Below are positions 37,849-49,692 of a stretch of DNA of 64,000 nt, one piece after another. A program made the position numbers and the translations under genes. The first letter of the stretch is position 1. Every line of letters begins with the position of its first letter. Under the pieces are notes generated by a model. That model was given only the letters and a program-made list of their open reading frames with translations, was not told where the DNA came from and did no database searches. This stretch comes from Rhizopus arrhizus (taxonomy: Eukaryota > Mucoromycota > Mucoromycetes > Mucorales > Rhizopodaceae), in contig JAKZZE010000006.1 in NCBI GenBank assembly GCA_024220505.1, positions 1 to 64,000 of the forward strand, in the 5' to 3' direction.

Positions 37849-39073
37849 TCAACCATCAATTTCCATCGCTTCAGAATGATTATTATTATTATTTTCAGCT
37901 AATTTTTTAGAAAGCTCATAATATTGATTTGGATGTTCAATAGGATCTATTTTTTCCTTATTTTCAAGATGTGTAGCTTCAAAATATCTTGTACAAGCCA
38001 ATTGATAATGCTTACTGCGAACAAGGTCTAATATTTCATCAATGTGAGATCGACTGATCTGATCTTTAAATAGTTTTGCCTCTAAGCTTTTATCTGATCC
38101 GTGTCTAAAGGGACAGCCATGATATTCTCCTGTACCTGGTGCTGTACCACTGATGATCTTTGTACAACTACACACATAATTAGTACTAAATAGAATCAGT
38201 TTATCAAGCAATTACCTGTATGGATTATAATTGACACGCCTACCTTCAAGACCGTAATTATAACGAACATTGTATGCATAGTTCTTTTGAAATTTATCAT
38301 CTGTAATATCTGAAAATGCCCTTCTCCAAAAGACAAGTGCTTCTTCAACTGATAATCCAATTCCTTTTAAAAAGAGACCGTACTGTAATCTTCCTTCATG
38401 TCGAAGATGTTTATTTGTTCGCAATCCATCATGTAAATGACGCATACATAAGGGTGCATGTCTTTTCACAAGTGTATCAACTTCATTTGCAGTGACTGAA
38501 CCAGAATAATCCACATCAGCATTGTTATAGCTCTTTCCAACATATTGCTTCTCAACGTTCAACAAGATGGGTTTCAATCGATCATCTTCTTCTATTCTTG
38601 GTAGTAATTTAGCTGTTGATTCTAAAGATTTGTATAGGTAATCTTGATATTCATTCATCACAATATTCACTTGTTCACTCATAGGTACGTAGGCCTTTCC
38701 TTGTTTGAGATATACCAGCCGATTGCCTACCAAGTTTGGCACTTTCTCAAAATCAACTTCAAAAAAAGTTTCCATATTTACAAATTGTTCAATCATGGCA
38801 AGTGTTGGATTATCTGATTTAGAACGCAATAACGCTTGACAACAAATCTCTAATTCTTCTCTTATATTTTCCTTTTCTTCTTCACTAAGCTATCCTATAC
38901 ATGAGTCTCTCCTATTTATCCCAAAATATAATTTACCATTTTCCAATTCAAGTTTAATTTTTGTAAAAATGCTTTTTTCTCTTCCATTGGTTCTTGTTCA
39001 AATCTAAACTTGAATAAAGTTGTCTCTTGTCTCACAAACCAATCTCTTAAATCCTCACTAATAAAACAAATTA

Positions 39074-39112
<39 letters not shown>

Positions 39113-39558
39113 CTCTTAACCTTCTACAATAAGCCATTCTTAATACAAAATGACTAATATGGTCTTTCCTTCTTTCTTCATAAAGACTATCTGCTCTTGA
39201 AGAATTACTTTTTAAAGGCAAGTATTCATCAATTGTTTTGTTAAGTTCAGTCTTCAAATCTTTGCCACGTATCAGGGTGTTTTCAATACATCTTAATACT
39301 TTGAAATATCTTTTTAATTTACTGTACATTTTCATTAATCAATAGTTGATTACCTTGAAGTCTGTCAAGCGCAAATTCTTCAAATTCTTCAATGGTGATG
39401 TCAGCAGGGGGAGGTTTCAAATAAAAGTTGAGTCGAAAAGGATAATCAGACTGAAGATTATAATCTCTTCCATTATCTACATAAACCGACTGTCCATTTA
39501 CTGCTGCTTCTGCTGCTGCTGAGAAACGATTGATGCCTCTTGATTTATTTTTAAACAT
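37849..39558 (-). CDS. PRI2: DNA primase large subunit
   Basis: The iron-sulfur subunit of DNA polymerase alpha-primase, which starts RNA primers at the replication fork. Exons (minus strand): 39354-39558, 39121-39298, 38937-39057, 38216-38889, 37849-38167; 1497 nt, 498 residues, normal for the family. The N-terminal half has PFRLNFYLKPPPADITIEEF and the RMAYC-SEDLRDWFVRQE segment joined across a T-rich intron. The C-terminal domain has the four cluster-ligand cysteines: HAPLCMRHLH, NYNPYSCTKII, EYHGCPFRHG and YQLACTRYFE. A poly-T run of about 35 bp lies inside the intron 39,058-39,120. It is followed 70 bp upstream by the TBC gene stop on the same strand. Confidence 0.95.
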
Positions 39559-39629
39559 TTTAAACACGAAAAAAAAAAAGGGAAATAAAAAAAAAAAGAA
39601 AACGCGAAATAGATAACAAGTCACTTTTA

Positions 39630-41633
39630 TTATTTCTGAGCCTGTTTTAATTCTCGTTTCAAGGATTCAAATTCACCTTCCTTTTCTGCTACATCAACCT
39701 TCATTTGAATCAAGATGGATTCTGTATCTGTAAGTTGATTTACTAAATACACATTTCGTTCTGCCAACTGGCGATTTTCTTCTACTTGTTTTTCATAGGC
39801 TGCCTTAAGTTGAGCCAATTGGTGACGAATATGCTCCTTTTCATCTGTTACACGAGCAATTTCCATTTTGCTGTTAATAATTTGGTCCGTGAGTTCCTTG
39901 TTTTCGATTCTGAGGGTTGAAAGAGATCCTTCGACAGTACGGATATGTTCAGAGAGTTGTCCATTGATTCTTCGAAGGTGTTCTTCTCCTGAGGTAGATC
40001 GTGTATCTCCAAATTGAACTTGTTCCGTATATTGTTGGGCTAAGCGTTCCAAGAATTTCATGGGTAGCTCGATATCATAGACCTGTTTAATAAATTCATC
40101 TGTATCTTCCTGTGCGTACATAAAATAAGAAATGAATGTTATACAATACCCTATTGCTATTCTCCTGAATTACCTCAAATATATCAAAAATATGTTCCGT
40201 CAAGAATTCAACGAGGGCATTATCAAACTTGAGTGTCAAGATATGATCTTGATTTCGAACAATTAGAGCAAGAGCAATTTGAACCAATATTTGAGGTCCT
40301 TCAATAAATAACAAGTCCATTATACGAAAAGAGGATTCAATAGGACAATGATGAGAAAAAAGACTAATAAACCACTGTGCAGCATACATGGAGGGAGAAA
40401 CAGCTTCTTGTTCCATGTGTCGATGAATGACCGGCAGAGACTGTTGAAAGAGGTTGTCAAATTGATACAAGTGTTGATGTAATGTCTCCATTTTGAGAGT
40501 AAAATGGCCGCGTAAATCATATTTCCCCATCAACTTCACCAAGACAGAAAAGGCATCTACTTCAGGCAGCTACTCAGACAGATGAATAATCACAAACATT
40601 TATCTAATTGTGCGTGTACATTACTTTACGTGAATAAGTAAACAACCAATGACAAAAGCCAATCCTTGACAGTACCCCACTTCTTGATCAAATAAACTAT
40701 AGGCTTTAGCGACGCGGAAAAGGCATTGTCTTCCTACCTCATTCATGAAATAAGGATGATTGGGAAACGTTCTTGTCAAATCACGTTGAATTTGCTTTTC
40801 AAAAGGACTCGTTTTTTTCAATAGTTCACTGTATTCGATTAAATCAAGGTCTCGAGATTTGCATATAATTTGCCATACATGACCTCGAATACTGGATGGA
40901 ATACCTCCCTTTACTAAATGATCTCTTAATTCATTCAGCTGGTTTTCAATCACATCACCAAAATTGGATATCACAAGTGTCCAAAAGTCTATTACCCAAC
41001 ATAAGTACCTTATTAAATAAACATTGCGTATATATTACCCCAATCGACTGCTTTTTCCTTGTCTTTACAGGTCGAAAGCAAATCAAGGGCTTCTTGCTTA
41101 AGTAAAGTTTGTCTTTCTGAATCATACTTATGGTTGTGGTGAAAGAACTTTTTGATGACAAGTGAGGATCGATTTTGAACCATGGATTGACGACTGATTC
41201 TTCTTTGTTCCAGTGTTTGTGACGGGCGAGACATATCCACATTGGATACAACTGAAGTAGGTCTCTTGACTGGCTTGTCTTGACCTATTACTGCTTCTTC
41301 TTCTGGGTATAGTGAAGTATCCTTGACGTTATCCTCAGGCATCTCTGGTACACTTTCAGGTATATGTTCTTTTGACTCTTGTTCTTCATCAGAAGTATCT
41401 TCATCACTTGAACCTTCGTCGTCTGTTTTGACTTGAATCTTGAATCCAAAATGGTCCATAAATTCCTTATTGTGTGGATTGAGTAGTGCTTCATCCACAA
41501 CATCTAAATCATATTGTGCCATTTCAAACTTGTCATTGACCTCTTCTTCTTCTTCTTCCTCATCATCGTCACTTGAATCAATATCGTATTCAATATCAGG
41601 TTGGTGAAGGGGTAAGTCATAAAGGTCGGTCAT
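39630..41633 (-). CDS. TBC-domain Rab GTPase-activating protein with coiled-coil tail
   Basis: It stimulates GTP hydrolysis on a Rab and so switches off a membrane-traffic step. Exons (minus strand): 41039-41633, 40630-40988, 40174-40569, 39630-40109; 1830 nt, 609 residues. A long acidic N-terminus (runs of Asp/Glu around residues 20-30) is followed by the TBC domain (about 225-440). That domain has GIPSSIRGHVW, the arginine finger IQRDLTRTFP, and the glutamine finger GYCQGLAF just before an intron. The last 150 residues are a coiled coil (RINGQLSEHIRTVEGSLSTL). The layout matches the Gyp5/EVI5/RabGAP1 group; the specific Rab cannot be told. Confidence 0.93.
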
Positions 41634-41980
41634 AATAATAATAATAACAGGAATAAAAAGAAGCTTTAAATGGTTTGGAAATAAAATTTAAAATTTAAAA
41701 CTCAATATGGTACCTTCTATATTATGAATTTGTAAATTTGCTCCTATTGTTTTCATGCAAAACTAATTTTATGATTTCATCGCCTTTCTTCATTGCTTGA
41801 AGAAACGCGCATACAAGATCAAAGGCACTCACTGTAGGTCGGATGCTATTTTGATCTTGACCTTTTTGCTAAGCTCACCAGAAATTTCCAACAGTAAGAG
41901 TTCTAAGCCTGTCAGCATCATGAAACCAATCCGAGCTTTTTAAAAGCATTTATATTGTTGAGCTGAGCATTGTTTTTATG

Positions 41981-42011
<31 letters not shown>

Positions 42012-42177
42012 TGCTATTTATCCCTTCTTGGATAGCAATCCCCAATTATCAATAGCTTAGTTAATCACAACGAATTTAATAAACCCTTATGACTACCCTT
42101 TATATACAAAAAAATAAGAATATAATTCAGAGTTGCTTTTTTTTCTCTCTTTTTATTAATAGTGTTTAAACAATCAT
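41634..42177. other. Intergenic with GT and T microsatellites
   Basis: A TG repeat followed by a T run lies at about 41,979-42,013. No gene seen. It separates the TBC gene start from the uL23 stop. Confidence 0.45.
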
Positions 42178-42966
42178 TTAAATGAAACCAATCTATATAA
42201 AAGTAAAGGCAATTAGTATTAGCTCTATGCATTAATCACATTTTACTTGCCTTGTTAGCAACATCAAGAGCGTCAACGTCAGCAGTCAAACGAACGAAAG
42301 CCTTCTTGTTACCAGAGGTAGTAATCAAAGTGTTGACAGCAGCAACTTCAACGTCATAAAGTCTCTTGACAGCATCCTTGATTTGGTGCTTGTTGGCCTT
42401 AACATCGACGAGGAAAGTCAAAGTGTTGTGTTCTTCAATCTTCTTCATGGCGGTTTCGGTGTTGAGGGGTTGACGAACAATACGGTATTGGTCCATGCGA
42501 GGAGCATGGGCAACAGACTTGCGAGCATACTTGGGGGCACGCTTCAAGACCAAAGTCTTGGGGCGGTGAAAGTGAGTGGTAGTACGGACCTTGCGGACAG
42601 ACTTTCCGTGGACACCCTTAAGAGCGGCCTTCTTGGCGGCTTGAGCCTTAGCCTTGGGAGCTAATTAAAGAATATTAGCCTTTTTTAATCACACATATGT
42701 CTATGCAGAAATAGAGAGAAGAGTTCCTTGAGAATAAAGCATGTCTTTGCGTTGCTGGTCATGTTGCCTGATGCTTTTTTCTCAAAAAAAGAAGAAAAAA
42801 AAAAGCGCTGCTATTCCGCATAATGACTTGATCGTTTTTTAATTGTTTCTATCCAGCGATATTGCTATCCATCCATCTCTTTTCTGATATGTTGTAATCT
42901 TTATTCCCAAAGTAATCCTCTCTTTTTCTGTTTATTTTTTCTTACGCTACCTGAGTTTGCAGGCAT
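42178..42966 (-). CDS. RPL25: 60S ribosomal protein uL23
   Basis: A primary rRNA-binding protein at the nascent-chain exit, which docks signal recognition particle and NAC. Exons (minus strand): 42951-42966, 42251-42660, 42178-42192; 441 nt, 146 residues. The N-terminus [17 protein letters not shown] is a basic extension. The core has [40 protein letters not shown] and [20 protein letters not shown]. The last intron (42,193-42,250) begins GCAAGT. Reading through it would end in SKM, while splicing yields ANK-IGFI, the expected uL23 C-terminus (yeast ends NRIGYI), so the GC-AG intron is well supported. The 290-bp first intron, long for this locus, is typical of ribosomal protein genes. Confidence 0.96.
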
Positions 42967-43819
42967 CTTTGACGTTTAAAGAGGAGAGAGGGAAACTAAT
43001 GGCTTCTTTCAAAAAGTTTCTTTATCTTCACCCACCAGAAATCTCCTCCGTGCCCTACCTCCACTCCCATCTCCTTCAAAAAATAATAGATTCCGGACCG
43101 AACCAACCGATGTGCACATTTTTAATCACCGAAAAATATTTTCAATGTAAAACACGTCCCTGAGGCTGATTGTGAAAATATACAATAAAGCTTACTATTC
43201 ATTATGCTTAAATTAATAGAAGCTTTTTATAAATAAAAGAACAATATATTCATCATATTACAATAGCTGATTTTATTTCATTAATAGTTAGGTGTAGCCA
43301 AATTATATAAAAAGATGAAAAATATTACAATATTTTAAAAGTTTACTGGTGCACTTGTGCACTTGTGATTTTGTTTGATATGAGCTGTTTATTGCTGATA
43401 AGTAATTTATATAACCCAGAAAGCAAAGCTTTAAATCACTATCGCTTAACCTGGAAATACTGTTTATATAACTTCTACACACGAAGGGAGCTTTAAGCTA
43501 CATCATATAATTTCCTTTTGCTCCAAATTAAGTATGTGATAAATTCATCACAAGTCTACTAAAAAAAAGACAGCTGTTTTTGCGTCACACCTACATTTAT
43601 CTTCCGCCAAGCTACCGTATTTTTTGAGTAATGTTTTTTTTTTTTTTTTTTTTCTGTTACAACTAATTCTTGTCAGTCGGCTGTGTATATATTATATATT
43701 GTAATATCCTTAAAAAAACAGAAAAGAAAGAAGAAGAAAAATAGAAAAAGCCCTTCTTTATAATCTATTATTAGCTTGTCCTTTTTCTTTGTTTAGTTTT
43801 TGATTAAACCACTGTACAA
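42967..43819. promoter_or_regulatory. Divergent promoter region between uL23 and the APC activator
   Basis: 853 bp separate the start codons of two oppositely oriented genes. It holds a T-run at about 43,627-43,653. No specific factor site is claimed. A short frame at 42,957-43,163 is not supported. Confidence 0.35.
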
Positions 43820-45575
43820 ATGAGACTCAGGTCTTCCAGGATCATTGAAGTCAAAAAGCAACCACTCCCAAAAGAAGGTAAAGAAAGACAACAAGAACCA
43901 ATTTATACAGATGAGGTGCTATATAAAGAGGAATTAGGCGATCCAGGGACACCGCCAGGCCAAGACATAGAGTCTTATTTTCCTCCTTCACCTTTTGGAA
44001 GAAAAAGATACCAAACAAGCATAGATAGGTAAGTCATATGTTGTAAAAAGAAACTCATTCGTTTACTGAAACTAAATATAAAGGTTTATTCTACCTTCTC
44101 AAGGACGCAATTTAACCAAAGAATTTGACGATTCAGTAAGAAAGCCAACAGAAGTAGTAGAACAAAAAGAATCAAAGAGAATCACAGCTTATTTTCGTGC
44201 AGAAGTATTGGATGATCCGAACGCTGCAGATGAATTTGTTTCAAATACAGAAAGTATACAAGGAAGAACATTACAACCAACAAGGGACAATAATAATAAT
44301 AATAATAATAATAACGATCATTTTGCATCCTCATCTTCAATATCATCACTTCATAGTAATAGTAATAATATCAATAGTAGTAACAACAGCTCATTTTCCA
44401 ATCCATTTGAATCAATTGTAGAAATTTCTACAGCAACTACGATGCCAACAACAGCATCAATAGCAACATCAGCCATAATAACACCAACATCAACATGTGT
44501 AAATATGTTTGAATCACCCATCGCATCAAGATTTCAAACATCGCCTATAAGTGAAGCAGGTCGCCGTATATTACTCTCTAATGATTATAAAAGACGCTTT
44601 CCTTCTTCACCTATCAAAGTATTAGATGCGCCTGATTTACATGACGACTTTTATTTAAACCTAGTTGATTGGGGTCATAATGATTGTTTAGCGGTTGGAT
44701 TAGGATCCGTTGTTTATTTGTGGAATGCGAATACGAGTAAGGTCACTCAGTTGTGTAGCTTGCCAACGTCGGAACTTATTACCTCTGTCAATTGGTCCTC
44801 TGTGGGTCATTATTTGGCCATTGGTACAAAAGAGGGACGCGTTTTACTTTTTGACGCGGTTAGTTTAGAAAAGATACGTACCTGGACAACACATAAATCC
44901 AGAGTGAGTAGTTTAGCTTGGGCATCAAATATACTTAGTAGTGGAGGAAGAGACCATGCAATTTACCATCATGACGTTCGATCCAATGAAGCTTATTTTA
45001 GAAGACTGACAGGACACACGCATGAAATATGTGGATTAAAATGGAACTCAGATGGTAGTGCGCTTGCCTCGGGAGGGAATGATAATAACTTGATGATTTG
45101 GGATTCACATGAAAACATCATTTTGCATCGATTCACTCAGCATACGGCAGCCATCAAGGCTGTCAGTTGGAGTCCGCATAAGCGAGGTGTCTTGCTGAGT
45201 GGTGGGGGTACAGCGGATAAGACAATTAAACAATGGAATACAATAACGGGCAACCTGATATCTTCTCATGACACTGGTTCACAAGTATGTAACCTGATTT
45301 GGTCCAAAAAGACTGACGAGATTATATCAAGTCACGGCTATGCAAATCCACTTGTGAGTGAATCAAATCAAGTTCATATTTGGAAAGCAGATAAAATGGA
45401 AAAAGTTGGTACACTCTCTGGTCATCAATCGCGTGTGTTATACATGTCTATGAGTTATGATGGAAGCACACTTGTTACCGGTGCTGCTGATGAAACACTC
45501 ATGTTTTGGGATCTGTTTTCTGAAGATGAATACCTAAAGTATGAACCAGAGGAAAAAGTTGTTTGTTTGAGATAA
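43820..45575 (+). CDS. Cdc20/Cdh1 (fizzy) family APC/C activator
   Basis: A WD40 adaptor that brings destruction-box substrates to the anaphase-promoting complex. Exons 43820-44028 and 44084-45575; 1701 nt, 566 residues. The N-terminus is low complexity with an Asn-rich run (about residues 150-160). The C-box straddles the intron and reads DRFILPSQGR instead of the usual DR(F/Y)IPxR. The propeller (about 255-560) starts SSPIKVLDAPDLHDDFYLNL and has NLVDWGHNDCLAVGL, GHTHEICGLKW, GGND and GHQSRVLYMS. It ends CLR, close to but not the canonical Ile-Arg tail. The KVLDAPDL..DDFYLNL form favours Cdh1/fizzy-related over Cdc20, but paralogy cannot be settled by eye. Confidence 0.9.
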
Positions 45576-45780
45576 TTGTAAAACAAAACAAAAAAAAAGA
45601 AAGTGCCACTCATTTATATACCCTATTTCTTTCGCGTTCTCTCTCTCTCTTTGAATCATTATTTCATTATAAAAAATAAATAGCTTCTTTATGAATGACT
45701 TCTATGAAGGTATTGTGTGTATTACAAAATTGTAAAGTGTACATTATTATACACTGTATCTAATAAAATATATTACAATC

Positions 45781-46697
45781 TCAACTCTTTTCCTTCTTTT
45801 CCTTTTTGCTTTTCTTTTCTTTTTTGCTCTTCTTTTCCTTCTTCTCTTTCTTTTCCTTCTTCTCCTTTTTTTCCTTCTTCTTTTTTTCCTTCTTTTCTTT
45901 CTTTTGCTTTTTAGACTTCTTGTCTTTTGTCTCTTCTTCAGAATATTTTCGTTTTTTGGTATCAATTAATGCGTCTTCTTCTTCCTTGGAGATGACATAG
46001 TCTTGCATCACTCTCTTAAATTTACCCGTCTGATCAACCAAGCCTCTTCCACCCTTTCTTGCCGTACGTCCTTCACATGCTGCAAATAACTCAGCATCAG
46101 TGATCTTGATTGAGTAATCCTTCAATTCATCATCTTCATCGTTCTCTGAGCTGTTTCCTTCCTTGGGTGTCGAGGTAGCGCTCTTAACAAATGTATTATA
46201 AAGTGAAGCATTTGCTAATCTTTGTGCAATACTTCCGTGAACATCCTTGACACTGTCCATCAAATTACGTTCCTCTGCCACAGCATTCATTGTACCCACT
46301 GGTTTCTTTTCTTCTTCTACTGATTTTCCAGTGGGTCGCTGTGTAGAGATAATACCAGTTGTCGATCGACGATCTTTGGCCTTTACTTTTGTAGCCACCT
46401 TCACTTCACCTTTCGTTTCATCCTTTTCAACTGTGACTGAGCTAGCGCTCTTATTGTATAAATGATCCCACCAAGCAAATTCCCACTGTCCTTGGTTAAC
46501 ACCCACACCCTTCTTGTCGTTCTTGACAGAGACGTTAATATGTTTAGCACTTCCGTGCTTATTTTTACCGAGGCCTTCACCTCTTTAATATCAATGTAAG
46601 ACTCTTGTTGGCTAATAATAATATCTTCTTCAACTTACTTGGACCAGCCAAACTTTTCTAGTTGAGATTGTGCAAATGAGCCTTGCCACTTTTCCAT
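45781..46697 (-). CDS. GPATCH4/PinX1-type G-patch nucleolar protein
   Basis: Likely ribosome-biogenesis factor that could stimulate a DEAH helicase through its G-patch. Exons 46639-46697 and 45781-46582; 861 nt, 286 residues. The G-patch spans the intron: QSQLEKFGWSK joined to GEGLGKNKHG, followed by HINVSVKNDKKGVGVNQ and the GPATCH4 hallmark QWEFAWWDHLYN. A conserved LFAACEGRTARKGGRGL segment lies at about residue 205. The last 50 residues are nearly pure Lys/Glu with Ser, typical nucleolar retention tails. It converges with the APC activator 205 bp away. Confidence 0.88.
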
Positions 46698-46730
46698 CGA
46701 TCAAAGATATTAAATAAAATTAAAAAAAAA

Positions 46731-46783
<53 letters not shown>

Positions 46784-47290
46784 CAATAAAATTGACAAGC
46801 AAAAAAAAAAATTTTCTGCCAATAAAAATGCAAACTCCTTTTGGTACATACAAAGGACAGGAAAGAATTTGAAATGAAGTAGAATATCTTATCATCTAAA
46901 TTGATAACAAAGTACTGTAAACTCAAATTTCTCTTTCAAAAATTGGTTTTTTTTTATGAAGATTGGAAGAGGCAATATTACAATATATCTAAGAAACTTG
47001 AAATAGAGTATGATAATTCCATCATTAATGAATAATTATATAATGACTATTGAAAAAGTGTAAAAGTACACAGGGTAATTTCAACCTTATATGTCCAAGC
47101 TACAAAAGAAAATTAATAAATACTACATTATGTGCTACATTATTCTTATGAGACTCGTTTATCCTTCTTCTCTATTTCTTTTACATGATTTCATTTTATT
47201 TTCATAGAAAGATGATGATAAGCTTTTGTTATAAAAGTACTTGTATAAATTAAAATATGTTTTTATTAAGAAAAAGAATTAAGATGATTA
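46698..47290. other. Intergenic with about 50-bp T run
   Basis: A homopolymer T tract (about 46,733-46,783) lies directly upstream of the G-patch gene start, within its promoter or 5' UTR. No gene seen. Confidence 0.45.
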
Positions 47291-49692
47291 TTAACATTCT
47301 GGTGGAATGTTTGTTTGGTTAGATGTATTATTAGTGCTGTAATTGCATGCAGGCAAATCTGGACGTAGCATGATGGATCCATCACTTGCTGTTTGTACGC
47401 CTTTTTGATTATTAAAATAACTATTCCACTCATCAATATCAAACGACATTGGAACTTCCCAAAATGCTGTAGCATTTGGATCAAATGACTCCTGTTGTTG
47501 TAGTGGTATTCTATAGGTATTATGTGTTTCTTCAGAGGATGGATTACTATCATGTAGAGATGTATTGGTACTTGCGCTACTATTGTCCACATAATACTTT
47601 TCTCCCATCTGCTCTAAACCAATCTCAGGTGAATTGGGAACAGCGATCGACATATCTGGTTTATGCTGTTTGTTTTGTTGAGAGCGTGTATAACTTTCGT
47701 CAACACATTCCAAATCGATATCTCGCAGCCCGGCCAGCGCGCCCAAGATATTGCAGTGTCTAGCAGAGGTAATCCAGGTCTTTTCAACTTCATCCATTGC
47801 ACGCATGATTTTATTGATACTAATCTTGGCTTCAAATGCAAACATAGAATCGGGTGAGGATGCATTATAGATAAAGATGATACCAGCTGTAAACATAAAG
47901 AACAAAGAATAATTATTCACGTTTGTCAGTCTAGAGTCGATCAGTAGCGATTCGGTGATGTCCAAGATCTTGTTGGCAGCAAAAGTACAAATGGATGCTG
48001 AAGGAAATACAGAAGACGAAACGGTCTTTGCAGGCCCAGGAATGAAAGGTCGGTGAGTGAGTATGAGGGTTGTATAGAATGCCATGTGCAATTGACATAA
48101 TTCTAATGTGGGTGCAGGTGCTTGCTCGTTAAGTCGAGTATTGGGTGGTTTATATTGTAAGTTGGGTGGTAGCTTAGCCATCCATTTATTCAACTTTTTA
48201 TCTAGCACTGACACTATATTGTCTGGTGTTGGCATCAATGACAAGTGTTTTCTACCTTTGACCATGTAAAGATCACGGATGACTTCTCCTAATATTTCAC
48301 AAATCTTGATCAAGTAGTGAAAATTTTCCATAACACGAGGAACACGATGTACATCGTCTTCATCACTTTCCGAAGGATAAGGTGTGTCATAATCTCTATC
48401 ATCAATCATTGGAGATCTTCCATGCATAGCACAAGCCAGTCTATCGATAACAAAACAGCTATAGAATAAGCGTTTTCGTTCTTCTTTTTCTGCTTCTGTT
48501 ATATTCCAACCATCACAATTACGATGAAGACCTAAATTTTGTGACATTCTGATAGCCTAGCAATAAAGTTTAATATGAATATGATGTGTCTAAAAAATGA
48601 ATTACCATGCCACTGTAGAGCCAGCCTCTTGTTGTTTTTAAAGCACCATTTTGATGACTACTCATCAATAGCAAAGATTGTACAGTGTATAACTTGAAGC
48701 TGTCCCATTCCAAATCAAGTAACAATCGTGCTCTCTCAAAGAACACGTCTCCAGCTGTTTCAGGTTTTGAAAGATCTGCTCTAACACGGGGATCAGAGGA
48801 TACACGAGAAGCGACTGCATAGATGGCATTTAATAAAAGATGTGGTACTTGATTCTTATTCCATGATTGCATAAATGACTTTTTGTGAACGATAGGTAAA
48901 AGAACATAAAAATTGCTAAAGTACAAATCAAGCAAATGTTCGCTTAAATCCTTTGGTGGCATTTCGAATGGATCTACGATGAGCGAAGATGAAGATGAGG
49001 ATTGACTCTGTCGGCGTTTTTTTGAATTGAAATGCAATAGTTTATCTTGCAGGTTTTTATTGGTTCTCAACATGTAAAAGCCAGATGTTTTGCCATAGTA
49101 ACGCAGCTGTCCACTTTCATCAATATTGTCTGAATTATTAGCATCCTCGTTATTATTCAATTCGTCAGATTTGGTAAAAGACAAGGGACTGTCATCGTTC
49201 AAGTCTTGCTTGATCATCAGTCGTTCGTCCTCCTCTGATAATGTTTCTCTACGCATTGGCCTTGGTCTAACTAATTCACCATAAGCTGTTTCTAGTGGTG
49301 CATTTAATTCAGCAAGTATGGCTTGCGAACGAGGATCGTCTTCTTGAACAATACTTCCAAGTAATGCTTCCAATCTATGCAATCTGCCTTCAATAGCTTC
49401 AATGTATCCTTTAGGTGGTCCTCTCTATGTTAAATAATGTATTAATATGAACAGTAGATTTTCATATCTGACGTTTATCTTCATACTTTTTTGGTTGATT
49501 CTTTATAGGAACATTGAATTCCGAGCGAAATGCAATTAGTGCAAAGTGGTGAAGTACCATCGCATTTTACTTTCTTTTTGCGACATTGTTCACTGATAAG
49601 AAAAGTCAATAGTCATTTATTATAAGCTATTAATTCTTATATTACCAAGCCTTGCTCACACGCTGTCTTTTATGTTCAGCATGTTCAGTCAT
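47291..49692 (-). CDS. Zn2Cys6 fungal transcription factor
   Basis: A sequence-specific regulator. Exons (minus strand): 49646-49692, 49487-49592, 48606-49424, 47291-48556; 2238 nt, 745 residues. The binuclear cluster starts at residue 16 and is split by the first intron: KAC, EQCRKKKVKC, DGTSPLC, TNC, then GIQC, spaced CX2CX6CX6CX2CX6C. A linker and acidic region follow. The fungal-specific regulatory domain (about 220-480) has LLNAIYAVASRV, WLYSGMAIRMSQNLGLHR and RLFYSCFVIDRLACAMHGR. The C-terminus is Asn/Ser-rich with ATAFWEVPMSFDIDEW, a possible activation segment. The target pathway cannot be told. Confidence 0.93.

Noticed and set aside
45747..46000. Frames of nearly pure Lys/Arg or Phe/Ser
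   Set aside because: Shadows of the Lys/Glu-rich tail of the G-patch gene.
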